Source of the DNA: CAZAFL01 sp964484465
GTDB lineage: Bacteria > Bacteroidota > Ignavibacteria > UBA10030 > SZUA-254
DNA: 64,000 nt
Direction of reading: 5' to 3'
Assembly (NCBI GenBank): GCA_964484465.1
Contig: CAZAFL010000005.1
Location: 62,001-126,000 of the forward strand
Made by a program: the position numbers and the translations under genes. The notes beneath the pieces were generated by a model. The model was not told where the DNA came from and did no database searches. It was given only the letters and a program-made list of their open reading frames with translations. Of this stretch, positions 9,062 to 18,311 are shown piece by piece (position 1 is the stretch's first letter; the number at the start of each line of letters is the position of its first letter).

Positions 9062-11202
9062 TGTCTATGAAGAACATCGTTTTCATTCTTGCCGTAATTA
9101 TTCTTGCCTCAATAAGTCTTACACAATCTGCACAGCGGGATGTCGAACGGCGAGACAAAATACGGCTTATTATGCGCGCGCAGGATTTACGCACGATCCA
9201 TGACAGCCAACTGATGCATCTTCTTTCCGATGATGACCCCATTGTTCGGGAGCGGGCCGTGATAGCATATGGGAGCCTTCAAGATACATCCGTAATGAGC
9301 CTTCTTGTTGAAGCGTTAACAGACAAGGATCCCCGAATTCAATACGCGGCTGCATTTGCTATCGGTCAGACAGCACCTCAATTGAGTGCAGAAAGCAAAC
9401 GCAATCTTGAGCACGACCTCATCTGGGTACGGTTGGATAAAATGCTGGAGTTGGAGAACAGGAAATCAAACGCAGCTGACAAATTGATTGAAGAAATAGG
9501 AAAATTTGGTTCGCATTTCGCCCTGGATGATTTGCTCACCAGGACAGTTGGGTTACCTGCCCATTCGCGCGATCACGTTATGCCGTATATCATGAGCATT
9601 GCGAGGTTTGCAATTCGGAACGTTGTCACTGACAATTCGGTTCTTTTCCTCAGCCCATTTCTAAAACCGCCGGAGATCATACCGTGGCAGGTGGTGTACG
9701 CACTTCAGCGAATCGGGGACCATCGGCTGATACGGGAAGAATTGAACAATATTATTCCTCTGTATAACAGCAGTGATCCGTTGGTTCGGTTGAACCTTGC
9801 AGTGTTGCTCGGGAAGATCAAGAATGTTGCCGGTTCGCTCGAGCCATTAGCAAAGCTCGCCGAATATGATGGAGATTGGCGTGTTCGTGTTAATGCATTA
9901 AAGGCATTAGGGAATCTTGACGTCCGTCAACACGGCGAAATTGTTGATGTTTTTCGACGCGCATTCCTGGATGGGAATCAATATATCGCAATCACCGCTC
10001 TTACTTCATTTGGGAATACAAAACTAAGAAAGGAGGATGGAAGCGCCAAGATTGTGGGAACATTCGATTTGCTGGAAGACATCGCAAAGAACGAACAGCG
10101 CGGTTATTCCTGGCAGGCACAGGGCGCGGCAGCATCAACGTTGGCAAAGTTGGAAGGGAAATCTGCAGTACCTTTTATTCTGCCGAATGATTATCCACAA
10201 CGGCTTTTACAAGCCCAGTTACTTGAAGCATGTGGTGAATCGGGTGCTCCGGTTCTGCTGGAAAAGATTATTCCATTTACCCGGGGCGGCGATAAAGTGA
10301 TAGCTCGTTCAGCTCTCGAGGCTTTACAAAATCTTACCCAAAACAATCCGAAGGATTCGATAATTAAACAAACAGTTTATAATGCAGCAATTGCTGCGCT
10401 CAAACAACATGATGTTGCCGTAGTAACAACTGCCGCCTCAATTCTCGGCGATTCACTTTTTTTCAATTCAGCTTCTGTAGATGCATTAATCGATGCATTA
10501 TCCAGTCTCCGTATTCCTGATGATGTTGAAGCGATGCAGGAAATCATTGGCACGCTCGGAAAGTTGAAGGAGCCACGGGCGATTCCGATTCTTTCAAAAC
10601 AGCTTGCACAAAATGACAGGTCGGTTGCATTGGCAGCATTTGCTGCAATCAAGTCGATTACAGGTAAAGACCCAGATGTACAATTACCGCCGCGACAGGA
10701 TCCTTTATGGACGGATTTCGATTTTACATTCCTTGATAATTTGAAGGACACATTGTGCTTCCATCATCTTCGGCAGGATACAATATGCGTGAGGTTAGAG
10801 ACAATTCGTGGAACGATTGTGATGGAACTTTATAAAAATTATGCTCCATTCACCGTCATGAGTTTCCTCAAGCTTGCGCAACGGGGTTTTTACCGCGGAC
10901 TTTCCTTCCATCGTGTGGTTCCGAATTTTGTTATCCAGGGAGGAGACCCCAGGGGCGATGGGTGGGGTGGACCTGGGTATGAGATTCGGTCGGAGTTTTC
11001 ACCGTTAACGTTTGAAACCGGCATGCTCGGTATAGCGAGTGCGGGAAAAGACACTGAGGGTTCTCAGTTCTTTATCACGCAATCCCCTCAACCCCACTTG
11101 GACGGGCGCTATACGATTTTTGGAAAAGTTGTCTCAGGAATGGATGTTGTCAACAGCATCCAGGTTGATGACCATATATTTGATGTGAAGATTCTGGAAT
11201 AG
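9061..11202 (+). CDS. Exported HEAT-repeat protein with C-terminal cyclophilin domain
   Basis: 713 residues. A signal peptide (residues ~4-24) is followed by a long run of HEAT-like helical repeats (~40-545; for example IVRERAVIAYG, RIQYAAAFAIG, RVRVNALKALG) and a cyclophilin peptidyl-prolyl isomerase domain (~577-713). The isomerase core is clear: FHRVVPNFVIQGGDP near residue 616, then SQFFIT and LDGRYTIFG. Predicted to be a periplasmic folding factor with a protein-binding scaffold. Start may be ATG 9061 or 9067; the first overlaps the TatD stop. It ends flush against the convergent DUF4835 gene with no intergenic base. Confidence 0.9.
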   Translation: MSMKNIVFILAVIILASISLTQSAQRDVERRDKIRLIMRAQDLRTIHDSQLMHLLSDDDPIVRERAVIAYGSLQDTSVMSLLVEALTDKDPRIQYAAAFAIGQTAPQLSAESKRNLEHDLIWVRLDKMLELENRKSNAADKLIEEIGKFGSHFALDDLLTRTVGLPAHSRDHVMPYIMSIARFAIRNVVTDNSVLFLSPFLKPPEIIPWQVVYALQRIGDHRLIREELNNIIPLYNSSDPLVRLNLAVLLGKIKNVAGSLEPLAKLAEYDGDWRVRVNALKALGNLDVRQHGEIVDVFRRAFLDGNQYIAITALTSFGNTKLRKEDGSAKIVGTFDLLEDIAKNEQRGYSWQAQGAAASTLAKLEGKSAVPFILPNDYPQRLLQAQLLEACGESGAPVLLEKIIPFTRGGDKVIARSALEALQNLTQNNPKDSIIKQTVYNAAIAALKQHDVAVVTTAASILGDSLFFNSASVDALIDALSSLRIPDDVEAMQEIIGTLGKLKEPRAIPILSKQLAQNDRSVALAAFAAIKSITGKDPDVQLPPRQDPLWTDFDFTFLDNLKDTLCFHHLRQDTICVRLETIRGTIVMELYKNYAPFTVMSFLKLAQRGFYRGLSFHRVVPNFVIQGGDPRGDGWGGPGYEIRSEFSPLTFETGMLGIASAGKDTEGSQFFITQSPQPHLDGRYTIFGKVVSGMDVVNSIQVDDHIFDVKILE

Positions 11203-12105
11203 TCAGTGCTGCTTCTGACTGTATTCTTCATACGTTGTCTGGTGTGAAGGATCAATCCTGACAAGCTTGTTGTAAATGCCTCTGTCCGGATCGTCCACAA
11301 ATGTTGCGGCGATTTCGAGATATTTTGAGTCAAAGAATAATCTTGCCGCCTGACTTTGCTGGTTGATTTTATCCAGAAGTTTCCGTATTTTTTGCAGGGA
11401 GGAAAATATATTTTTTCTTGCTTTCACTCTGTCTTTGTGGAGCAGGTCCAACCCTTTGTAATGATATCGGTATGCCGCCTCCCGTAAACCACGGAATTTT
11501 TCGTTAAGCAGTTCGTCGATGAGTTGTGCACGCTGGTACGTACTCTGGCCTGTAATATCCCACCCTTTACCAGCATTAGGGGCACCGTGCGCTCTGCTAA
11601 CGATATCCGCCGCCTTTTGAAAATAGGGTGTTCCGTCGAGATTGCCCCACGTATCGAAATCGTACCCAAGCACAAGGTACATATAAAAATCCACGAAGCT
11701 CAGCAACGGGTCAAAATTGAGCTCATTATGAATGAACGGCTGATAACGGTTATAGTCAAATTCCCAGCTGTCGTCGAGGAGGCGAATAACTGCGGTAGTC
11801 TGGCTGGTCTTGAAAACGGGGCGAAGGCTTCCGATAAAAACCTGAGCAACATAATGATTTTTCGTGGGAGATCCCTGGAACATAATATTCATTGTACATC
11901 GAATCTTGTTGTTGCCGATTCCTTCCTGGGTCCAACGATTGGAATTGATGTACTGTTTCAATTGTGGCACAAAGTCGACGAGATTGTCCCTTGCCTCAGA
12001 TGGAAGCTGTTGTAAATCTGTAGTAATTTCACACTCAATTTCTTGTGAAAACGATGGAGAGATAACAAAAGGAAGCAGGACAATAATGATAAGATAACGT
12101 TTCAT
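11203..12105 (-). CDS. DUF4835 family exported protein
   Basis: 300 residues from the chosen start at 12105, which has AAGGAG eight bases upstream and begins a good signal peptide cut near SFSQ. A possible start 24 bases earlier adds only a short extension and lacks a ribosome site. The mature protein matches my recollection of DUF4835, a Bacteroidota-lineage family that some annotations name PorD and link to type IX secretion: the mid-region TTAVIRLLDDSWEF and FYMYLVLGYDFDTW are its signature. Consistent with the T9SS-sorted protein at 36929. Function is not shown by the sequence itself. Confidence 0.75.
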   Translation of the reverse strand: MKRYLIIIVLLPFVISPSFSQEIECEITTDLQQLPSEARDNLVDFVPQLKQYINSNRWTQEGIGNNKIRCTMNIMFQGSPTKNHYVAQVFIGSLRPVFKTSQTTAVIRLLDDSWEFDYNRYQPFIHNELNFDPLLSFVDFYMYLVLGYDFDTWGNLDGTPYFQKAADIVSRAHGAPNAGKGWDITGQSTYQRAQLIDELLNEKFRGLREAAYRYHYKGLDLLHKDRVKARKNIFSSLQKIRKLLDKINQQSQAARLFFDSKYLEIAATFVDDPDRGIYNKLVRIDPSHQTTYEEYSQKQH

Positions 12106-12127
12106 GTGATTCTCCTTTGCTGAGTTC

Positions 12128-12156
12128 AATATAGCGATTTACCGGATATAGTTCAA
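12128..12156 (-). promoter_or_regulatory. Promoter of the DUF4835 gene
   Basis: Minus-strand TTGAAC and TATATTG separated by 17 bases, ending 22 bases before the start at 12105. A TATATTTG at 12160-12167 on the plus strand could serve the divergent barrel gene but lacks a good -35 box. Confidence 0.6.
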
Positions 12157-12196
12157 ACATATATTTGTTCTTTTCATAATCATAATGGGAGGCATT

Positions 12197-13012
12197 ATGC
12201 GTGTAATCATACCGATTTTTCTGCTTTCGAGTATTGCACTTGCAGGATTTGAGCAAACGGATATTAGCGTCCGCGCAAAAGGATTAGGAGGTGCTTACGT
12301 TGGTCTCGCGGATGACGTGTGGGCAATTTTTTTTGATGTGGGAGGATTGGCAAGAGTAACCCGTCCCGAGGGTTCCTTTCTCTTTATCCCGGAACAATAT
12401 GGTGTAGCTGAGCTTTCTGTTGTTGCGGGGGCGGCAGCGTTGCCGACACCTTTCGGGGTGTTCGGCGTCGCAGCAAGAAGATATGGTTTCGAGCTGTATC
12501 GGGAATGTTCCATCACTTTTTCGTACGCCCGTGTTATTGCGCAAATGAATGTCGGGATAAATTTCAATTATCATTCCGCGTCGATAAGAAATTATGGCTC
12601 CTCCGGAACGCTGGGCATCGATATGGGCTTGAACATGGATCTTGTTAACCGTTTGCGATGGGGAATTTCCGCATCGAACATAAATACGCCGACAATCGGG
12701 GCTTCCCATGAACTATTGCCGCAGGGGTTTTCTTCGGGTCTTGCTTTTCTTCCGGCTGATGACCTCAGTCTTTCGTTGGAATATAAAAAAGTCATTGGCT
12801 ATGATGTTTCGCCGAAATTCGGGTTTGAGTATTGGGTTCTTCATGGGTTTGCAATCAGATGCGGCGTTTCTGACAACCCGGCGGAGTACGGGGCGGGAAT
12901 TTGCGTGAAAATATCCACTTTTCGAGCCGACTATGCTGTCTCCTCACATCAGCAGCTCGGATTGTCACATCAGGCATCGGTAACGCTTCGATGGGGAGAG
13001 GCTCATGAATAA
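12197..13012 (+). CDS. PorV/UPF0164-like outer-membrane barrel protein
   Basis: 271 residues. Start at 12197 is chosen because GGGAGG lies five bases before it and the signal peptide (IPIFLLSSIALA) begins at once; an upstream in-frame ATG at 12185 precedes the ribosome site. The mature N-terminus (KGLGGAYVGLADDVWAIFFD) matches the opening of the PorV/PorQ/UPF0164 barrel group, and the remainder is alternating amphipathic beta strands. Its last eight bases overlap the next gene, implying translational coupling with the barrel at 13005. Role in secretion is possible but unproven. Confidence 0.7.
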   Translation: MRVIIPIFLLSSIALAGFEQTDISVRAKGLGGAYVGLADDVWAIFFDVGGLARVTRPEGSFLFIPEQYGVAELSVVAGAAALPTPFGVFGVAARRYGFELYRECSITFSYARVIAQMNVGINFNYHSASIRNYGSSGTLGIDMGLNMDLVNRLRWGISASNINTPTIGASHELLPQGFSSGLAFLPADDLSLSLEYKKVIGYDVSPKFGFEYWVLHGFAIRCGVSDNPAEYGAGICVKISTFRADYAVSSHQQLGLSHQASVTLRWGEAHE

Positions 13013-14792
13013 CGTTAAGAATTCAATGTTTGTCGTATTGGTTGTTCTGATCTGGAGAACCACTGCGTCTTCCCAGGTCGATACCTCTGGTACGGAAGAA
13101 TTTGTAACCGCTGATAGTATGGAACAATTAACAGAGCAGGCCCCGCAGGAAGAAAATTCCTCATTACTCGACGAATCGCCCATCGATCAGATGAAAACAC
13201 AATCATCAATAGTTACCTTCCGGTCTCGCGTTACTCAGTCCCTGCAGGAATCAGCCGGATATCTTAACGGGAAATATCTGGGTACGCCGGTAAAATCATT
13301 TCAGCGACTCACTGTTAATGAAGGGGAACATCTGTCAGGAGGAATCCTTCTTGAGAAAGATGCCGGAGAGGAACGGTTCAACGAATTCATTTCCGGTAAC
13401 ATTATGCTTTCTGCTGCAGGACCCGTTTCGAAACTCATTGTTGGGGATTACCACATTGAGTCGGGACAAGGATTAACCCTTTGGCGGGGCTATGATTTTT
13501 CAAAAGGGGCAGCTGTTATCATGCCCGCAAAAAAAACTGCACGTGGCTTGTTGGAGTCTGTGTCTTCGAACGAAAACTCTTTTCTTAGCGGGATCGCTGC
13601 GCAATTGCAGACGCAAAAATTTTCAGGAGTTTTGTTTTATTCTCACCGTTTACTCTCGGGATCTCTTGATTCACTTGACCGACTCACAACATTTACTTCC
13701 TCAGGATATTTTCGTACTCTCAGTGAACTGTCACGAAAGCATAATGTAGTGGAAAACATGGAAGGAGGAAGGATTGCATATTCTCCTTCGACCGGAATGA
13801 GTGTCGGAGCAACAATGTATTTCACAGACTTTTCGAGGATGCTCTGGCTGGGCGATGGATTGAGGTTTTCGGGTTCAGCGTATTCGCTTCTTTCGGTGGA
13901 TTACAATGTAGGAATAGGTTCGTCATTATTCTTTGGTGAGTGGAGTCATTCGAGTAACACTCTCGCTGGAACGTCTGGTATTCTTGTTTCACCATTGCAA
14001 TCTGTCACATTGATTGCATCGTTTCGGCATTATCCATATCGGTTTATGAACATTCATGGAGTTGGTTTTGGAGAACGGTCGAGTACCCCGAATGAAGATG
14101 GTTTATACATAGGGATTGAATTGAAATCAGTTCGATGGGCAAAATTTTCATTGTACATTGACGCATTCAAATTTCCCGAAGCTACATCGGTCAGTCAGTT
14201 TCCCTTTGTTGGAAACGATATTTTAACGAATGTTGAGATGAACCCAGCCCGTCGGTGGAAAGTCACGATTCAATACCAGAACAAAGCCACGGAGGGTCAG
14301 GAGAAGATAGCAAACCAGATGGAAGATGGTCAACGTATTACGAATATTATTCGTAAACGTCGAGTACGACTTGAGGTGGATTACAGGTATTCAAAAGATG
14401 TTCGACTCCGAGGGAGGTGTGAAGAAGTATTTATTGACGCAAAGTTCTCGAACTATAATGAACATGGTTTTTTACTGTATCAGGATATTGTTATGGATCA
14501 GGGTGTTACATGGTGGAATGGGCGAGTGACGTTTTTTCATTCTGATTCGTACGAGAGTAGAGTTTATGACGTCGAGCGCGACCTGAACGGTGTTCTGACG
14601 CAACGTGGGTTGTACGGACGCGGCGTCTGCTGGTATGTGCTCGTTAAGTATAACATGTTTAACCGGCTCTCATACTCGGTTAAATATTCCGATATTATCC
14701 GGGAAGATGTGAAACATATCGGCAGCGGGCTTGATGAGCTTCCGTCAAACCATGACAATCGTATCGGTATGCAGATTGATTTCAGCTTGTAA
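13005..14792 (+). CDS. Outer-membrane barrel of the type often fused to ComEA HhH domains
   Basis: 595 residues. Signal peptide to ~residue 24, then an acidic low-complexity stretch, then a long beta-rich domain. The segment GDYHIESGQGLTLWRGYDF followed by KGA resembles the barrel that in many Bacteroidota proteins follows helix-hairpin-helix ComEA-like domains. Here the N-terminal 60-110 residues show no convincing HhH motif, so the protein appears to be barrel-only. It overlaps the PorV-like gene by eight bases. Function unknown; DNA uptake is a guess by association only. Confidence 0.6.
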   Translation: MNNVKNSMFVVLVVLIWRTTASSQVDTSGTEEFVTADSMEQLTEQAPQEENSSLLDESPIDQMKTQSSIVTFRSRVTQSLQESAGYLNGKYLGTPVKSFQRLTVNEGEHLSGGILLEKDAGEERFNEFISGNIMLSAAGPVSKLIVGDYHIESGQGLTLWRGYDFSKGAAVIMPAKKTARGLLESVSSNENSFLSGIAAQLQTQKFSGVLFYSHRLLSGSLDSLDRLTTFTSSGYFRTLSELSRKHNVVENMEGGRIAYSPSTGMSVGATMYFTDFSRMLWLGDGLRFSGSAYSLLSVDYNVGIGSSLFFGEWSHSSNTLAGTSGILVSPLQSVTLIASFRHYPYRFMNIHGVGFGERSSTPNEDGLYIGIELKSVRWAKFSLYIDAFKFPEATSVSQFPFVGNDILTNVEMNPARRWKVTIQYQNKATEGQEKIANQMEDGQRITNIIRKRRVRLEVDYRYSKDVRLRGRCEEVFIDAKFSNYNEHGFLLYQDIVMDQGVTWWNGRVTFFHSDSYESRVYDVERDLNGVLTQRGLYGRGVCWYVLVKYNMFNRLSYSVKYSDIIREDVKHIGSGLDELPSNHDNRIGMQIDFSL

Positions 14793-14814
14793 CAGAGATT
14801 TGATAGCAGGTTTT

Positions 14815-14843
14815 TTGGTTCTTCCTGCATTTTTTAGTACTTT
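14815..14843 (+). promoter_or_regulatory. Possible mnmA promoter overlapping a weak hairpin
   Basis: TTGGTT and TACTTT with a 17-base spacer, ending 12 bases before the mnmA ATG. The same stretch contains GCAGG (14806) and CCTGC (14824) followed by six T, which could instead be a weak terminator for the barrel gene. Sequence alone does not decide. Confidence 0.3.
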
Positions 14844-14854
14844 AGTTAAATTCT

Positions 14855-15964
14855 ATGCTCAATTCGAATAAAAATACTACCGTAGTTGTTGGCATGAGCG
14901 GCGGTGTTGATTCATCTGTTGCGGCGGCGCTGCTCCTTGAACAAGGGTACAATGTCATCGGGGTGACGATGAAGACGTACGATTTTGATCATGTCGGCGG
15001 CAATATCGGAAACGAGACAAGCTGTTGCGGTCTCGATGCTTTCAACGATGCGCGGATGGTAGCGGTGAAGCTGGGGATCCCTCATTACGTCGTTGATTTT
15101 ACAGAGCAGTTCGGGCGTGAAGTTATTGATAATTTCGTCGACGAATACCTGCAGGGGCGGACGCCAAATCCCTGCATCATTTGCAACCGAGAAATAAAGT
15201 GGGGTACATTGCTCAGGAAGGCGGAATCGCTTGGAGCAAGTTATATAGCTACAGGGCATTATGCGCGGATTGCTTACGATGAAAAGTCACATCGGTATGG
15301 TATCCTGCGACCTCGCGATAAGAACAAAGACCAGACATACGCGTTATGGGGTCTAAGTCAGTATGCTTTAGGCAAGACGATTTTTCCAATTGGTGAGCTG
15401 ACAAAGCCGGAAGTACGCTCTCTTGCAACCAGATACGGATTGAAAACTGCAGATAAGGAGGAGAGCTTTGAAATCTGCTTCGTTGCCGATAATGATTATC
15501 GACGGTTTTTGAAGGAACGCCTACCGGATATTGAAGAACGATACGCCGATGGCGATATTGTGTTTGATGGAAAAATCGTAGGCAGGCATCGAGGATTTCC
15601 ACACTATACAATCGGACAGCGGAGTGGCATCGGTGCGCATGGTGAACGCGTCTATGTAACAGATATTGATGCAGAAACAAACAGAGTCAGGATCGGCAGA
15701 AATAACGACTTGTTGCACCGAGCTCTAATTGCCAAGGAAGTAAACTTTGTGGGCATCGAAAAGCCGGAGAAAGAAATGCATATTCACGCCCAGGTACGTT
15801 ACAAGGATACCCCGAGTGCTGCGACAATGATTCCCGAGCCTGACGGTCACATTCGCGTTGTATTTGACGAGCCGAAGAGGGCAATCACGCCAGGGCAGTC
15901 TGTTGTGATGTACGACGGTGAGAGGTTAGTGGGGGGCGGAGTCATCAAGAATATTGTTACGTAA
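14855..15964 (+). CDS. mnmA: tRNA-specific 2-thiouridylase MnmA
   Basis: Inserts sulfur at the 2-position of wobble uridine in Lys, Glu and Gln tRNAs. 369 residues, usual length. The ATP-pyrophosphatase loop GMSGGVDSS lies at residues 13-21. The two catalytic cysteines are present: Cys107 in TPNPC and Cys208 in SFEIC. The ATGHYAR and DQTYAL segments are also typical. The C-terminal ~100 residues are the two small beta-barrel domains, with TIGQRSG and TPGQSVV. It stands alone between the barrel gene and the helicase gene. Confidence 0.97.
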   Translation: MLNSNKNTTVVVGMSGGVDSSVAAALLLEQGYNVIGVTMKTYDFDHVGGNIGNETSCCGLDAFNDARMVAVKLGIPHYVVDFTEQFGREVIDNFVDEYLQGRTPNPCIICNREIKWGTLLRKAESLGASYIATGHYARIAYDEKSHRYGILRPRDKNKDQTYALWGLSQYALGKTIFPIGELTKPEVRSLATRYGLKTADKEESFEICFVADNDYRRFLKERLPDIEERYADGDIVFDGKIVGRHRGFPHYTIGQRSGIGAHGERVYVTDIDAETNRVRIGRNNDLLHRALIAKEVNFVGIEKPEKEMHIHAQVRYKDTPSAATMIPEPDGHIRVVFDEPKRAITPGQSVVMYDGERLVGGGVIKNIVT

Positions 15965-16066
15965 CATAATGTCAATATCCTGTGCCTTTAGGCTGAGAGG
16001 ATTGACTTACCAAGGTTTGTATTTAATCATCATTTCATTAATTGAATCAGCGATTCGAACAAGACG

Positions 16067-17311
16067 ATGATAACAGGATCGATCAATCTTAGCAAACCAA
16101 TGCTCTCGCTTCTGGAGAAACATGGTATCACAACTGCAACGCCAATCCAGAAGGAAACCATTCCAGCGATCCTTGCGGGGCGAGATGTTCTTGCGCAGTC
16201 CGAAACAGGCTCGGGGAAAACTTTGAGCTTTGCAATTCCGATTGTCGAACTTATCAATCGTCGAGACGGCTTACGTGCTCTTGTCCTTGTCCCTACGCGG
16301 GAGCTTTGTGCTCAGGTTGCCGGAGAGTTCGTGAAATTCTCCCACGGTAAACATCTTGGCGTTACGTCAGTGTATGGGGGTGTCTCCATCAACAATCAAA
16401 TTAAGAAACTCAAAACGACCAATATCATCGTTGCGACCCCGGGCCGATTGATTGACCTTCTTAATCGCGGCGAAGTACGACTTGAAACAGTTTCCTACCT
16501 TGTCTTTGACGAGGCAGACCGAATGTTGGATATGGGTTTCATTACCGATATCGAACGAATCCTTCAGAAGATGCCGCAAAAAAAGCAGACAATGCTATTC
16601 AGCGCGACCGTTTCAAAAGAAATCTCAGACCTAAGCCGGAAATATCTGACAGATGCTCTCCGTGTGCATTTCCGCTCAAGTGTGAAATCGGAGTTTTTAC
16701 GGCAAACGTACTATCAAACGACACAGGAACTTAAGCTGCCGCTGCTTATTCACCTCCTTAAACATGAACGCGGTCTTGCCCTGGTATTTTGCAACAGAAA
16801 ACATTTTGCTTCCAAGCTTGCAAAAAAATTAACTGCACAGGGTGTTTACGCCCGAAGCCTGCACGGAGATTTGTCGCAACCGCAACGAGAGCGTGTAACA
16901 AACGACTTTAGGCAGAAGCGATTCAATGTACTTATTGCGACCGACGTTGCAGCACGAGGTCTTCACATCGAGGATATTACCCACGTGTATAATTACGAAA
17001 TCCCACGGGATGTCGAGTCATATACGCATCGTGTGGGCAGGACTGCGCGGGCGGGGAAAAAAGGGGAAGCGATTTCCCTGGTGGCGACTCCTGATGAGCA
17101 AAAATTCTTCAAGCAAATTCTCTTCAACTTCCGGGGAAACATTTCATTACAGACAATTCAGGATGTGAAGTTACTTCCATCCACACAACATGGGGTGGAG
17201 AAACCAAATGAAGGGATTCCCGCCAAGTCCAAACCGTATCATTCTCAGGCGTCTGGTGCTAATCGGTTTAATAAACATAACAAAAGGCACTGGAGAAAAA
17301 GGCGCTCATAA
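16067..17311 (+). CDS. DEAD-box RNA helicase, RhlE-like
   Basis: 414 residues. ATP-dependent RNA unwinding, likely in ribosome assembly or mRNA turnover. All core motifs are visible in order: Q-motif region TPIQKE, Walker A SETGSGKT, PTREL, TPGRL, DEADRMLDMGF, SAT, HGDLSQ, ATDVAARGLH and HRVGRTARAG. The C-terminal tail is short and basic (ending HWRKRRS), as in RhlE-type proteins. The start has no clear ribosome site. A 275-base gap follows with no recognised element apart from the strong ribosome site of the next gene. Confidence 0.95.
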   Translation: MITGSINLSKPMLSLLEKHGITTATPIQKETIPAILAGRDVLAQSETGSGKTLSFAIPIVELINRRDGLRALVLVPTRELCAQVAGEFVKFSHGKHLGVTSVYGGVSINNQIKKLKTTNIIVATPGRLIDLLNRGEVRLETVSYLVFDEADRMLDMGFITDIERILQKMPQKKQTMLFSATVSKEISDLSRKYLTDALRVHFRSSVKSEFLRQTYYQTTQELKLPLLIHLLKHERGLALVFCNRKHFASKLAKKLTAQGVYARSLHGDLSQPQRERVTNDFRQKRFNVLIATDVAARGLHIEDITHVYNYEIPRDVESYTHRVGRTARAGKKGEAISLVATPDEQKFFKQILFNFRGNISLQTIQDVKLLPSTQHGVEKPNEGIPAKSKPYHSQASGANRFNKHNKRHWRKRRS

Positions 17312-17586
17312 GGAGGATTAAAAAGTTTTTATCAAATGTTATTTCCATTCAAACACACCGCTATGTTTCCTGCTGGTTAAGAATTATTAATTCCTCTCTG
17401 TTTCACACTTGTAAGTTCTTACATTTCAATACGCTACATCCGAGTTATATCTGAATGTAATGCCTTCCTGTTATCAAATGATGAAACATGCTTCTCCGAT
17501 ATGGTGTTCAGTAGATAAAGCCACAAAGAGGCGTTGAATACCCATCGCCCGCTATAAATAAAGGTGGCGAAGAAAGGAGAAAATAT

Positions 17587-18177
17587 ATGCGCATACTGGC
17601 AGTTATAGCGAGCTTCATGCTCATGATTGTTTTCTCATCCTGTTATCCCTCACGGGTCAGTATGAGCTACACAGCAGAATATGGACCTGACAGTTATTAC
17701 TATGATGTGTGTCAGTACTATCACGTGCCGGAACAGGAAGTCATTATTCTCAGGGAACGGCGTATTTCTGATGAAGAAATACCCGTGGTGTTTTTCCTTG
17801 CTCAGCGCGCAAATGTGGCGCCTGCAACGATCATCGATATGCGCGCGCGTGGTACGAGCTGGATGGATATTTCTATGCATTTCGGGATCGGTCCTGATGT
17901 ATACTATGTCCCCGTCGCGGAAGTCCCCGGTTCTGCATATGAGGGGGTGTACAGTTATTACAGGGCAAGGCCGCGCGAAGAATGGAATACGATCCATCTT
18001 TCTGACGAAGACGTGGTTAACTTTGTAGACCTCCGTTTTGTCTCGGAACATCATGGCTATGATGTTCCGGAGATAATGAAAATGCGGTCGGAGGGCAAAA
18101 GCTTTATGAGAATTAATGAAGAGGTTAAAGGTCGAAAACACGGCAGGGATGAAGGAAGGAAACGGGGAAGAGATTGA
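17587..18177 (+). CDS. Exported protein of unknown function, paralogue 1
   Basis: 196 residues. A signal segment ends in FSSC (Cys19), so it may be a lipoprotein, though Phe at -3 is less usual. The core (residues ~38-175) is about 60 percent identical by eye to the next gene: YYH(V/A)PEQE, then DEE.PVVFF.A.RA, SWMDIS.HFG, GPDVYYVP, LSD..(V/I)VNFV and MRSEG(K/R)SF. The tail is strongly basic (RKHGRDEGRKRGRD). A strong AAGGAG precedes the ATG. I recall similar unnamed exported proteins in other environmental bacteria, but no function. No catalytic motif is evident. Confidence 0.75.
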   Translation: MRILAVIASFMLMIVFSSCYPSRVSMSYTAEYGPDSYYYDVCQYYHVPEQEVIILRERRISDEEIPVVFFLAQRANVAPATIIDMRARGTSWMDISMHFGIGPDVYYVPVAEVPGSAYEGVYSYYRARPREEWNTIHLSDEDVVNFVDLRFVSEHHGYDVPEIMKMRSEGKSFMRINEEVKGRKHGRDEGRKRGRD

Positions 18178-18221
18178 TGACGAAGCCTCGCTGTGTAAAG
18201 ACAACAATTGACAATTGAGAT

Positions 18222-18256
18222 GCGGGGATGGGAATGAGTCCTGTCCCTGCAATTTT
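18222..18256 (+). terminator. Hairpin between the two exported paralogues
   Basis: Stem 18222-18233 pairs with 18239-18250 (12 pairs, three of them G-U) around a five-base loop, followed by AATTTT. It could end or attenuate transcription between the paralogues. Confidence 0.5.
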
Positions 18257-18311
18257 CAGAGGTAAAATTACTTGAATAACGAATTGTGAACAAACAAAAA
18301 AGGAGTGAATT

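Noticed and set aside
17650..18252. Minus-strand open frame of 200 codons across exported paralogue 1
   Set aside because: Paralogue 1 is supported by conservation with paralogue 2 and a strong ribosome site; a matching antisense frame over paralogue 2 follows from the duplication, not from coding.
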